Below, piece by piece: positions 33,954 through 41,932 of a stretch of 64,000 nucleotides of DNA. The position numbers and the translations under genes were made by a program. Numbering within the stretch: position 1 is the first letter of the stretch; the number at the start of each line of letters is the position of its first letter. This DNA is from Pseudomonas delhiensis (GTDB taxonomy: Bacteria; Pseudomonadota; Gammaproteobacteria; Pseudomonadales; Pseudomonadaceae): contig NZ_FZPC01000026.1 in NCBI RefSeq assembly GCF_900187975.1, positions 1 through 64,000 of the forward strand. Reading direction: 5' to 3'. The notes under the pieces were generated by a model that did no database searches, was not told the origin of the DNA, and saw nothing but the letters and a program-made list of their open reading frames with translations.

Positions 33954-34324
33954 GCGCCCCTGGACGGAGTCCGCTCCTATAGGAGAAATACGGCATTCCC
34001 AGCGAATGTAGGAGCGCGCCCTGCCCGCGATTCGCGCGCAGGGCGCGCTCCTACAGGGAATGACATCGGCGCTCGGGCTTTCCCCTCTCCCCAGCCCTCT
34101 CCCTGAAGGGAGAGGGGGCTAGTCCGTGCCGAGAAGGGAAATGGAGTCAGTTGGGAATCCCGCAGTTGCCGGCTAACGCCGAAACACCCGCGCACGCCAA
34201 ACGGTCCCCTCTCCCTTCAGGGAGAGGGTTAGGGAGAGGGTGCTCTTCGGAACTCACCTCCCCCGGCAAACACAACGCCCCATAGGACGGGCCGAGCAAA
34301 GCGATCCCCATCGCCACCACAACC
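33954..34324. repeat. Gene-free stretch: REP pair, full REPIN-like element and a GTAGGATGG-type unit
   Basis: 34009-34055 is an inverted REP pair (TGTAGGAGCGCGCCCTGCCC / GGCGCGCTCCTACAG). 34082-34240 is the second copy of the about 160-base composite bounded by CCCTCTCCC and GGGAGAGGG. 34281-34311 is a degenerate copy of the GGATGGGT..GAGCGAAGCGAT family. Nothing else is visible between convergent aqpZ and hxuA. Confidence 0.85.
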
Positions 34325-36883
34325 TCAGAAGTACTGAGTCACACTGAACTTCGCATTACGCCCCTGGCTGTACACGTTGTCCCCCGACAGCGCCGGGTGG
34401 TAGTCGCGGTTGAACAGGTTGTCCACCGTGAGGTTCAGCTCGGTGTTCTCCAGGCCCAGGCGGCGCGGCTTCCAGCTGGCGAAGACGCGCTGGGTGTCGT
34501 AGCTGTCGTTGGCCGTCTGGTCCCAGTAGCTGTCGCCGGCCAGGGTGCCCATGCCGCCGGAATACTTGTCGCTGGGCAGGCGGTCGGTCTGGCGGACGAA
34601 CTCGCCCTGCCAGCCCATCTGCGCATCCCAGTCGGGGAACTTCACGCCGAGGGTCGCCACCCATTTGGCCGGCGGCACGTCGCGGGCCCAGACGTTGGGA
34701 CCCCAGGGGTTGCTGTAGGCGCCGTCGTGCCTGCCTTCCACCCAGCTGTACGACAGCCCGGCGAACAGCCGCTCGCTGTCGTAGAAGCTCTCGATCTCGA
34801 AACCCTTGTAGGTCGCCCCCGGCAGGTTGCGGTAGTTGCTCAGCGGCAGCATGCCGGCGCAGCTGCCGCCGATGCTGCCGTCGTCGATGGACTGCTGCTC
34901 GCAGGCCACGCTGCGGGTGCGGAAGATCTCGTCCTTGATCTTGTTCTGGAACAGCGTGGTGCGCACCTGCAGGTTGTCGCCGGCGACGAACAGGTCCGGC
35001 AGGTTGACGATGTTGCCCAGGCGCAGGGCGTGGATGCGCTCGGCGTCGAGGCCGCGGCTGGTGGCGCTGATGGTGCTGCTGTTCTGCACCTCATATTGCT
35101 CGTCGATCACCGGCGCGCGCCAGGTGCGCGAGTAGTCGGCGAAGAAGGCCACGCGCTCGGTGGCGGTCCAGAACAGCGACAGGCGCGGCGACCAACCGCT
35201 GTAGGTCTGCGCGCTGTAGTCGTGGCCCTGGGCCGGGTTGTCGTAGAGCGGCGCGTCATTGGCCTTGCCGGCGTTGCGCACCTGGTCGAAGCGCAGCGAC
35301 GGGGTGACGGTCACGCTGCCCCAGGTCAGCGCGTCCTGCACGTAGGCGCTGCGGGCGAGCTGCTTGCCGCTGGGCATGAAGGCCGGCTGGAAGCGGCCGT
35401 AGTTGTAGCGCGCGGTGTCGTAGGTGGAGCCGGGGATGTACATCTGCGTGTCGCGGGTGTGCTTGTGCAGCTGCGCGCCGACGGTGAAGGCGTGTTGCAG
35501 CGGCCCGGTGTCGAACAGGCTGGTGTTGCGCAGCTCCAGCACCTTGTCGCGGTAGTCGGTGTCCATCTTCTGCCCGCCGGTGGCGACCTGGAAGAAGGCA
35601 TCCGGGTTGCGCTCGTCGGTCTGCTCGACGTGGGACTCGGAATACTGCAGCAGCAGGTCCACCAGCGGGTTGTCGATGGGGTGGTACTGGTACTTGCCGG
35701 ACCAGGTGGTGTCGGTGGTGTCGCGGTGCGCCAGCAGGCGCTTGAGCGCCGCCTCGTAGCCGTACTTGTCGATGCTCGACTGGGTCGGCGGGGTCGGGTA
35801 GCTGGCCGAGGAGAACGGCGTCCAGCGGGTGCTTTGCGAACGGCTGTAGGCGAAGCCCAGGTCGTTGTCGGGGTTGGGGTGCAGGTTCAGCTTGAACAGC
35901 CCGGCGTCCAGGTCCTGGGCGCTGTTGGGCAGGCGCTGCGGGTTGATCGGGTAGCGCCCCTCCGGGTCGGGGATGTGCCCGGCCAGCTTGATGTCGCGGC
36001 CGTCGCGCGCGGTGTAGTAGGCCAGGGCGTCGACCTTGCGGTCCTCGCTGCGGCCGTAGACGGCGCCGCTGTAGATCTTCTGCTGGTCGTTGGAGTGGTA
36101 GCCGTACTTGAGCATGGCGCCGACGTCCTTGCCGTCGCGCAGCAGGTCGCCGGCGTCCTTGGTCTTCATGTGCACGGTGCCGCCGAAGCCGCCGTTGCCG
36201 TTGAACACCGAGTGCGGGCCCTTCTCCACCTCGATGCGCTTGATCAGCTCCGGCTCGATGAACACGGTGCCCTGCTGGTAGCGCTCGAAGCCGCTCTTGG
36301 GCGCGCCGTCGAGGGTGAAGGGCACGTCCTCGGCGTCGCCCAGGCCCCAGATGTTGACGGTCTGCCCGCCGGGCTTGGGCGAGCCGCCCAGGCTCACCCC
36401 GGGCAGGGTGTCGAGCAGGCTGGGGATGTTGTCGGCCTGGATGCGCTCGATGTCCTTGCGCGTCAGGGTCGAGCGCCCGACGCTGCTGGCGTCCACCGAC
36501 TGGCCGGTGCCGACGATGGTCTGCGCGTCCAGTTGCAGGGCGTTGTCCTGGAAGGCATCGACCTTGCCGCGGCGGCGCACCACGAAGCCCTGGCCGGCCT
36601 CCACCAGCTCCAGCGAGGTGCCCTGCAGCAGGCGCTCCAGGGCTTCGCGCACGCCGTAGCGGCCCTGCACCGCCGGCGCCTGCAGGCCCTGCAGCTGGGC
36701 CTCGTCGAACAGCACCTGGACCTGCGCCTGCTCGGCCAGCTGGCCCAGCGCCGCGCTCAGCGGCTGCGCCGGCAGCGCCAGCTGCAGGTCGGCGCCGCGG
36801 CTGTATTCGGCCAGCAGCAGGCCGCCGAGCAGCGCCGCGCAGGCCAGTGGGCGGGAAAGCGGAAGGGTGAAGCGAGACAACAT
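34325..36883 (-). CDS. hxuA: TonB-dependent haem receptor with signalling domain (HxuA-like)
   Basis: 852 residues from ATG 36883, preceded by GGGGAGGACTCGTC. After the signal peptide comes a secretin/TonB N-terminal (STN) signalling domain (LQLALPAQPLSAALGQLAEQ), then the plug (IPSLLDTLPGVSLGG, PELIKRIEVEKGPHSVFNG) and a 22-strand barrel ending in TQYF. The barrel contains SRTWRAPVIDEQYEV, in the place of the FRAP region of haem receptors. The STN domain lets haem binding signal to HxuR and HxuI, which sit directly upstream. P. aeruginosa HxuA has the same length from memory. Confidence 0.88.
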   Translation of the reverse strand: MLSRFTLPLSRPLACAALLGGLLLAEYSRGADLQLALPAQPLSAALGQLAEQAQVQVLFDEAQLQGLQAPAVQGRYGVREALERLLQGTSLELVEAGQGFVVRRRGKVDAFQDNALQLDAQTIVGTGQSVDASSVGRSTLTRKDIERIQADNIPSLLDTLPGVSLGGSPKPGGQTVNIWGLGDAEDVPFTLDGAPKSGFERYQQGTVFIEPELIKRIEVEKGPHSVFNGNGGFGGTVHMKTKDAGDLLRDGKDVGAMLKYGYHSNDQQKIYSGAVYGRSEDRKVDALAYYTARDGRDIKLAGHIPDPEGRYPINPQRLPNSAQDLDAGLFKLNLHPNPDNDLGFAYSRSQSTRWTPFSSASYPTPPTQSSIDKYGYEAALKRLLAHRDTTDTTWSGKYQYHPIDNPLVDLLLQYSESHVEQTDERNPDAFFQVATGGQKMDTDYRDKVLELRNTSLFDTGPLQHAFTVGAQLHKHTRDTQMYIPGSTYDTARYNYGRFQPAFMPSGKQLARSAYVQDALTWGSVTVTPSLRFDQVRNAGKANDAPLYDNPAQGHDYSAQTYSGWSPRLSLFWTATERVAFFADYSRTWRAPVIDEQYEVQNSSTISATSRGLDAERIHALRLGNIVNLPDLFVAGDNLQVRTTLFQNKIKDEIFRTRSVACEQQSIDDGSIGGSCAGMLPLSNYRNLPGATYKGFEIESFYDSERLFAGLSYSWVEGRHDGAYSNPWGPNVWARDVPPAKWVATLGVKFPDWDAQMGWQGEFVRQTDRLPSDKYSGGMGTLAGDSYWDQTANDSYDTQRVFASWKPRRLGLENTELNLTVDNLFNRDYHPALSGDNVYSQGRNAKFSVTQYF

Positions 36884-36992
36884 GACGAGTCCTCCCCGGG
36901 GACGATAGGGCCGCATGATCGCGGCGAACGACGGGGAAGACGCGAAAATGCGAAGAACCCACACCTGCGAATGAAAATATTTCTCCTTTCCG

Positions 36993-37934
36993 TCAGCGCG
37001 GCAGGACCAGGGCGCTGCCGTCGGCCTGCCGGCGTACGCGCACGTCCGCCAGCGCCGGCAAGGCGGCGAGGAAGTCGTCCAGGCGGGCGATGCGCACGCT
37101 GCCGGACAACCGCCGCTGCGCCAGGCGCGGGTCGCCCAGGCGGATGGGCGACCCGCGGTAGCGCGAGAGTTCCTCCACCAGCTCGCCCAGCGGCCGCTCG
37201 CGGAAACGCAGCAGGCCGTCGCGCCAGTCGGCGACCCGGTTCGGGTCGATGCGTTCGACTTGCAGCGCGCCGTCGGCGGCCACCCGCGCCAGGTCGCCGC
37301 GCACCAGGGGCTGTTCCCGCGCCTGGTCCAGCCGCGGCTGCAGGGCCACCTTGCCGTCGTTGACCGCCACCTGCAGGCCGTCCTCCGCCAGGCGCAGGTC
37401 GAAGCGCGTGCCCACCACGCGCACGCGACTGTCGCCGGCGCGCACGCGGAACGGCCGGGCGCTGTCATGGGCTACCTCGAAATAGGCTTCGCCGCGCAGC
37501 AGCCGCACCTCGCGATAGGCGCCGCTGAAATCCACCCGCACTGCGGAGTCGCCGGCCAGGAACAACTGCGAGCCGTCGGCCAGGCGCAGCTCGCGCTGTT
37601 CCCCGGGGGCGCTGGCCTGGCTCAGTTGCGGGTCCACCAGCGGCCGGCCCCAGGGCATGGCGCCGAGCAGCACGGCAGCCAGCACCGCCGCGGCAGTCGC
37701 CAGGCCGCGCCAGTGCGGCATACGGCGAGCCGGCGCCAGGGCCGGGCGCGGCAGCAGATCGAAGTCGTCCCACAGGCTTTCGATGGCGCGGTAGGCGCGC
37801 TCGTGCGCCGCGTCCTCGGCCAGCCACTGGCGCCAGGCCTGGCGCTCGCGCTCGTCGGCACCGGCACGCAGGCGGCTGAACCATTTGGCGGCCAGTTCGT
37901 CGATGATCCTCTGTCGCTCCTGCTGCGGGCTCAT
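36993..37934 (-). CDS. hxuR: FecR-like anti-sigma/signalling factor
   Basis: 313 residues. The cytoplasmic N-terminus binds the sigma factor (AAKWFSRLRAG, then ERERQAWRQWLAEDAAHERA). A single membrane segment at about 78-96 (GLATAAAVLAAVLLGAMPW) is followed by the periplasmic FecR domain (LRLADGSQLFLAGDSAVRVD, LLRGEAYFEVAHDSARPFRV). The gene overlaps hxuI by ATGA. The receptor gene follows 109 bases downstream. Confidence 0.92.
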   Translation of the reverse strand: MSPQQERQRIIDELAAKWFSRLRAGADERERQAWRQWLAEDAAHERAYRAIESLWDDFDLLPRPALAPARRMPHWRGLATAAAVLAAVLLGAMPWGRPLVDPQLSQASAPGEQRELRLADGSQLFLAGDSAVRVDFSGAYREVRLLRGEAYFEVAHDSARPFRVRAGDSRVRVVGTRFDLRLAEDGLQVAVNDGKVALQPRLDQAREQPLVRGDLARVAADGALQVERIDPNRVADWRDGLLRFRERPLGELVEELSRYRGSPIRLGDPRLAQRRLSGSVRIARLDDFLAALPALADVRVRRQADGSALVLPR

Positions 37935-38503
37935 GCCTCGTCCTCTCCTTGCATCTGCCGCTTGCAATGCAGCAGGGCAGCAGCCACGTGCTTCTCCACC
38001 ATGCTCAGGGATATCCCCATGCGCTGCGCCACCTCGGCCTGGGACAGGCCGTCGAACTTGTGCAGCACGAAGGCCTCGCGGCGGCGCGGCGGCAGGCTGT
38101 CCAGGGCCGTGGCCAGGTGGCGCAGGTAGCGCTGGCGCTCCAGTTGCTGCATGGGTTCGCGGCCCTCGCTGGCCGGCTCGGCGGTTTCCTGCGCCTGGCC
38201 GTCGGCGGCGGACGGGCGCCGGCCGTCCTGGCGGCGCCAGTGGTCGCGCAGCAGGTTACGGGCGATCTGGAAGAGGAACGCGCGCGGCTGCCGCACCTGC
38301 TGGCGCGAGGCGGACTTCAGCCACTGGGCGAAAGTGTCCTGGGCCAGGTCCGCGGCATCGGCCGAACTGCCCAGGTTGCGGTGCAGAAAGCGCAGCAACT
38401 CGCCATGGAAGGCCTGGTAGGCCTGCGCCACCGAGTGGCGGAAGCCTTCATCCACGGCCCCGCCCCCGCTGCCTCGCGGCCCTGTCGGCCGCCCTTCCCG
38501 CAT
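37931..38503 (-). CDS. hxuI: ECF sigma factor (FecI group)
   Basis: 190 residues from ATG 38503; a GTG at 38455 (174 residues) is also possible, as neither has a strong ribosome site. Region 2 is at LRFLHRNLGSSADAADLAQD with RQPRAFLFQIARNLLRDHWR; region 4 at LPPRRREAFVLHKFDGLSQA with AQRMGISLSMVEKHVAAAL. It should direct RNA polymerase to hxuA when haem occupies the receptor. A Fur box lies about 60 bases upstream, so its own expression is probably iron-repressed. Confidence 0.93.
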   Translation of the reverse strand: MREGRPTGPRGSGGGAVDEGFRHSVAQAYQAFHGELLRFLHRNLGSSADAADLAQDTFAQWLKSASRQQVRQPRAFLFQIARNLLRDHWRRQDGRRPSAADGQAQETAEPASEGREPMQQLERQRYLRHLATALDSLPPRRREAFVLHKFDGLSQAEVAQRMGISLSMVEKHVAAALLHCKRQMQGEDEA

Positions 38504-38561
38504 TCACGATAACGTCCCCGCACCGGCTTCATCCGCGCCGGACCACTGCTGCAATTTCGCA

Positions 38562-38580
38562 AATGATAATGCATATCACT
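38562..38580. promoter_or_regulatory. Fur box upstream of hxuI
   Basis: AATGATAATGCATATCACT resembles the Fur consensus GATAATGATAATCATTATC, with core TGATAATGCATATCA being a near palindrome. It sits upstream of hxuI and downstream of the DMT-exporter stop. Confidence 0.75.
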
Positions 38581-38600
38581 CGCAAAATTAAAGGGACGGC

Positions 38601-39563
38601 TCAGGACGACAGCGCCGCCCTCGCCCGCCGCGCCCGGTAGCTACGCAGCAGCGACGGCGCCAGCGCGGTCAGCGCCGAGCCCGAGACCACCAGCAGCGCC
38701 CCCAGGTAGGCCAGGCCGTTGAGGCTTTCCGGTTGCAGGTGCCCGGGCCACAGGCTGGCCGCCACGGCCACGCTGGCGATGGTCACCAGGGGCGTCAGCG
38801 CCAGGGTCGCGCTGACCCGCGAGGCTTCCCAGTGGGCCAGGGCCTCGGCGAAGGCGCCATAGGCCACCAGGGTGTTCAGGCAGCAGGCCAGCAGCAGCCA
38901 GGCCTGCACGCCGTTCAGCAGCAGCACCTGCTGCGGCTGCGCCCAGGGGCTGAGCAGCAGCGCACAGCCGAGGTAGATCACCATCATCACCTGCAGCGAG
39001 TTCCACTGCGTCAGCAGCTGCTTCTGCGCCAGGCCGTAGAAGGTCCAGACGAAGGCCGCCAGCAGGACGATGAGCACGCCCAGGGTGTAGTCGCCCAGCG
39101 AGCCGAACAGCTCCCCGAGACGCTGGTTGAAGAACAGCGCGAAGCCGCCCAGCAGCACCAGCAGGCCCAACCCCTGGCCGAGGCTGAAGCTCTCCTTGAA
39201 GACAAACAGGCTGCCGAGCAGCAACAGGATGGGCGCGATCTGGATCACCAGTTGGGTGGTCCCCGGGGTGAGCAGGCGCAGGCCGACCAGGTAGAACACG
39301 TAGTTGCCGGTCAGCCCCAGCACCGCCAGCAGCACCAGGCCGCCGCCGCGCCGGCCCAGCGGGCGGAAGCGCGGCAACTGCCCGCGCACGGCCAGCCAGA
39401 CGAACAGCACGCCGCCGGCGGCCACCAGGCGGAACCAGGTGACGGTGACCGGGTCCATCACCTTCAGGACTTCCTTCAGCTTGATCGGCAGGATGCCCCA
39501 GAGCACGGCGGTGACCAGGGAGAGGAACAGGCCGAATTGCCAGCGGCCGGAGGAAACGTGCAT
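38601..39563 (-). CDS. EamA/DMT-family transporter
   Basis: 320 residues from ATG 39563, preceded by GAAGGGTTGTCTTCC; an upstream in-frame ATG at 39596 is less supported. Ten predicted membrane segments form two EamA repeats (LVTAVLWGILPIKLKEVL in the first). Members export amino acids or metabolites or take up drugs; substrate unknown. It is divergent from the dehydratase-like gene at 39785, which suggests an amino-acid-related role, an inference from position only. Confidence 0.9.
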   Translation of the reverse strand: MHVSSGRWQFGLFLSLVTAVLWGILPIKLKEVLKVMDPVTVTWFRLVAAGGVLFVWLAVRGQLPRFRPLGRRGGGLVLLAVLGLTGNYVFYLVGLRLLTPGTTQLVIQIAPILLLLGSLFVFKESFSLGQGLGLLVLLGGFALFFNQRLGELFGSLGDYTLGVLIVLLAAFVWTFYGLAQKQLLTQWNSLQVMMVIYLGCALLLSPWAQPQQVLLLNGVQAWLLLACCLNTLVAYGAFAEALAHWEASRVSATLALTPLVTIASVAVAASLWPGHLQPESLNGLAYLGALLVVSGSALTALAPSLLRSYRARRARAALSS

Positions 39564-39784
39564 GGAAGACAACCCTTCGCGTGTGCGGTCAGCCATGCTA
39601 TGCCAGCGCCGGGGGCGCTCGACAGGAACAGTTCGGCGGCACAACTGTACCGGTCCGGCGGCACACTCGGACGCCCGCGGCCGGAAGCCCCGCTACGGGC
39701 CGGAAAAAAATCCTCTTCCCAGCTGTACCTGTCGCATCTTCGGCACGCCGCCCTAGACTGGCTTCTTCCCATAGGAGAACCCCC

Positions 39785-40744
39785 ATGCCGCTCAGCCTGC
39801 CCGCCCTCGAAGCCGCTGCCGCCATCGTCCACCGCAGCCTGCCGCCCACCCCGCAGATCCGCTGGCCCCTGCTGGTGGAAGCCCTGGGCTGCGAAACCTG
39901 GGTCAAGCACGAGAACCATTCGCCGGTGGGCGCCTTCAAACTGCGCGGCGGGCTGGTCTACTTCCACCACCTGGCGGCCCAGGCCCCCTGCCCGGCCGGG
40001 GTGATCAGCGCCACCCGCGGCAACCACGGCCAGTCCATCGCCTTCGCCGCGGCGCGCCTGGGCATGCCGGCGACCATAGTCGTGCCCCACGGCAACAGCC
40101 GCGAGAAGAACGCCGCCATGCGCGCCCTGGGCGCCAACCTGATCGAGCACGGCGAGGACTTCCAGGCCGCCCGCGAATACGCCGGTGAACTGGCAGAGCG
40201 CGACGGCCTGCACCTGATCCCCTCGTTCCACCCCTGGCTGGTGGCCGGGGTGGCCAGCTACAGCCTGGAACTGCTGCGCGCCCTGCCCGGCCTGGACGTG
40301 TGCTACGTGCCGGTGGGCATGGGCTCGGGCATCTGCGGGATGATCGCCGCGCGCGACGCCCTGGGCCTGAAGACGCGCATCGTCGGCGTGGTCTCCAGCC
40401 ACGCGCCGGCCTACGCGCTGTCTTTCGCCGCCGGCGAGCCGGTGTTCCACGCCACCGGCACGCAGCTGGCCGACGGCATGGCCTGCACCACGCCGGAGCC
40501 GAATGCGGTGGCGATGATCCGCGGCGGCGCCGACCATTTCGTCCAGGTCAGCGACGCGGAAGTCGGCGCGGCCATGCGCCTGCTGTTCACCGCCACCCAC
40601 AACGTCGCCGAGGGCGCCGGCGCCGCTGCGCTGGCCGCCGCCCTGCAGGAGCGCGAGGCGCTGCGCGGGCTGAAGGTGGGCCTGGTGCTCAGCGGCGGCA
40701 ACGTCGACCGCGAGGTCTACGCCCGGGAACTGTCCGGCGGCTGA
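39785..40744 (+). CDS. Threonine/serine dehydratase-like PLP enzyme
   Basis: 319 residues, fold type II. The PLP lysine is Lys52 in [10 protein letters not shown]. The phosphate loop appears as [10 protein letters not shown], and [10 protein letters not shown] near the end is typical of threonine dehydratase, hydroxyaspartate dehydratase and serine racemase relatives. There is no C-terminal ACT domain, so it is the catabolic, non-isoleucine-regulated type. ATG 39785 follows AGGAGAACCCCC. Its 3' end overlaps soxR (opposite strand) by 28 bases. Confidence 0.88.
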   Translation: MPLSLPALEAAAAIVHRSLPPTPQIRWPLLVEALGCETWVKHENHSPVGAFKLRGGLVYFHHLAAQAPCPAGVISATRGNHGQSIAFAAARLGMPATIVVPHGNSREKNAAMRALGANLIEHGEDFQAAREYAGELAERDGLHLIPSFHPWLVAGVASYSLELLRALPGLDVCYVPVGMGSGICGMIAARDALGLKTRIVGVVSSHAPAYALSFAAGEPVFHATGTQLADGMACTTPEPNAVAMIRGGADHFVQVSDAEVGAAMRLLFTATHNVAEGAGAAALAAALQEREALRGLKVGLVLSGGNVDREVYARELSGG

Positions 40745-41205
40745 GCCGGCCCCTGCCAGTGCGCCCCCGGTCCTTCCTGCGCCAGCCTGTCGCCGGGGTT
40801 GCGCAGCGGGCAGCTCTCCAGCGACAGGCAACCGCAACCGATGCAGCCGTTGAGCTGGTCGCGCAGCAGCACCAGCCTGGCGATGCGTTCGTCCAGGTCG
40901 TCGCGCCAGCGCGCCGACAGCCGCGCCCAGTCGGCGGCCATGGGCGCGCGAGCGCTGGGCAGGCTGGCCAGGGCCTCGGCGATCTCGTTCAGCGGAATGC
41001 CGACGCGCTGCGCCACCTTGATCACCGCCACCCGGCGCAGCACGTCGCGCGGGTAGCGGCGCTGGTTGCCGGCGTTGCGGGTGCTATGGATCAGCCCCCT
41101 GGCCTCGTAGAAATGCAGCGCGGACACGGCCACGCCGGCGCGCCTGGCCAGCTCGCCGACGCTCAGCTCATGGGGTACGTGCGGGTTCGAAGGTTTTCTC
41201 GGCAT
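40717..41205 (-). CDS. soxR: Redox-sensing MerR-family regulator SoxR
   Basis: 162 residues. N-terminal MerR helix-turn-helix ([20 protein letters not shown]) and dimer helix, then the [2Fe-2S]-binding cysteines Cys121, Cys124, Cys126 and Cys132 in [14 protein letters not shown]. Pseudomonas SoxR responds to redox-cycling compounds such as phenazines and activates efflux and detoxification genes. A SoxR box lies just upstream, shared with the divergent monooxygenase gene. The 3' end overlaps the convergent dehydratase gene. Confidence 0.96.
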   Translation of the reverse strand: MPRKPSNPHVPHELSVGELARRAGVAVSALHFYEARGLIHSTRNAGNQRRYPRDVLRRVAVIKVAQRVGIPLNEIAEALASLPSARAPMAADWARLSARWRDDLDERIARLVLLRDQLNGCIGCGCLSLESCPLRNPGDRLAQEGPGAHWQGPAQPPDSSRA

Positions 41206-41216
41206 GGCGGGCTTGA

Positions 41217-41234
41217 CCTCAAGTTAAGTTGAGG
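41217..41234. promoter_or_regulatory. SoxR box between soxR and the monooxygenase gene
   Basis: CCTCAAGTTAAGTTGAGG, arms CCTCAA and TTGAGG with the expected spacing; the known SoxR sequence pattern is matched throughout. It lies 44 bases before the monooxygenase ATG and 12 bases before that of soxR. Confidence 0.93.
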
Positions 41235-41277
41235 TTTTACCCTCGCCTGCGTCTGCCTTCAAGCCCAGGAGCCACCC

Positions 41278-41646
41278 ATGATCATTCCCAGCGCCTACTG
41301 CAGCACCAACGCCGAACACGCCGAGAGCCCGGCGCATTTCGCCCTGCTGATCGACATCGAGGTGGCGACGGCGCAGCAGGCCGACATCGCCGAGCGCCTG
41401 GGGCGCTACCTGGAACAGCTGCGCGAGCTGTTCCACCAGGCCCCGGGCTACCTGGGCGCGGAACTGCGCGCCAGCGACGACGGCCGGCACCTGCTCGGCT
41501 GCGTGCACTGGCGCAGCCGCGAGGACTGGGAAGCCGCCTGGGACTGCGGCGCCACCCGCAGCGAGCTGTTCAGCGACAGCCTGCTGCGGCTGGGCGCCAG
41601 GAGCATCCACTTCGACAGCTTCCTGGTGGCGGAGCGATTGGCCTGA
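41278..41646 (+). CDS. SoxR-regulated ABM-domain (antibiotic biosynthesis) monooxygenase
   Basis: 122 residues, alpha/beta ferredoxin-like ABM fold: FALLIDIEVATAQQADIAE, then HQAPGYLGAELRASDDG and VHWRSREDWEAAW. In P. aeruginosa the gene beside soxR (PA2274, from memory) is one of the few SoxR targets, and the arrangement here is the same. ATG 41278 follows CAGGAGCCACCC. The last 45 bases and the sequence after the stop recur in degraded form at 43776-43900. Confidence 0.9.
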   Translation: MIIPSAYCSTNAEHAESPAHFALLIDIEVATAQQADIAERLGRYLEQLRELFHQAPGYLGAELRASDDGRHLLGCVHWRSREDWEAAWDCGATRSELFSDSLLRLGARSIHFDSFLVAERLA

Positions 41647-41804
41647 GGGCCGTCGTCCGTCCTACGCCGAGCTGCTTTTCGTAGGATGGGTTGAGCCTTG
41701 GCGAAACCCATGCGGCCATGGCGTTTCCCCTGTGGCGTATGCGGCCCATGGCCGCGAATCGCGCGCAGGGCGCGCTCCTACAGGTGAATCCGGGGGTGCT
41801 CTTC

Positions 41805-41871
41805 GTAGGAGCGAGCTTGCTCGCGAATGAGCCCCGCAGCGGAGTCTGTTCGCGAGCAAGCTCGCTCCTAC
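41805..41871. repeat. Inverted REP pair after the monooxygenase gene
   Basis: GTAGGAGCGAGCTTGCTCGC and its inverse enclose GAATGAGCCCCGCAGCGG. It is almost identical, flanks included, to 21981-22082. A single REP half lies at 41754-41783, and a GTAGGATGGGTTGAGC unit at 41680-41720. Confidence 0.88.
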
Positions 41872-41932
41872 GAGAAGCCGTGCTCGCCTGCAATGTAGTC
41901 CGCGAGCTGGCCACAGCGACCGGGTAGAGCCG

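Noticed and set aside
36884-37468. N-terminal extension of the hxuA frame into hxuR, giving a 1047-residue ORF
   Set aside because: The extension has no domain and lies out of frame over hxuR. The signal peptide and ribosome site put the start at 36883.
38601-39644. Longer start for the DMT exporter at 39644
   Set aside because: The extra N-terminus (CRRTVPVERPRRWHS) is polar and without ribosome site; ATG 39563 fits the family.
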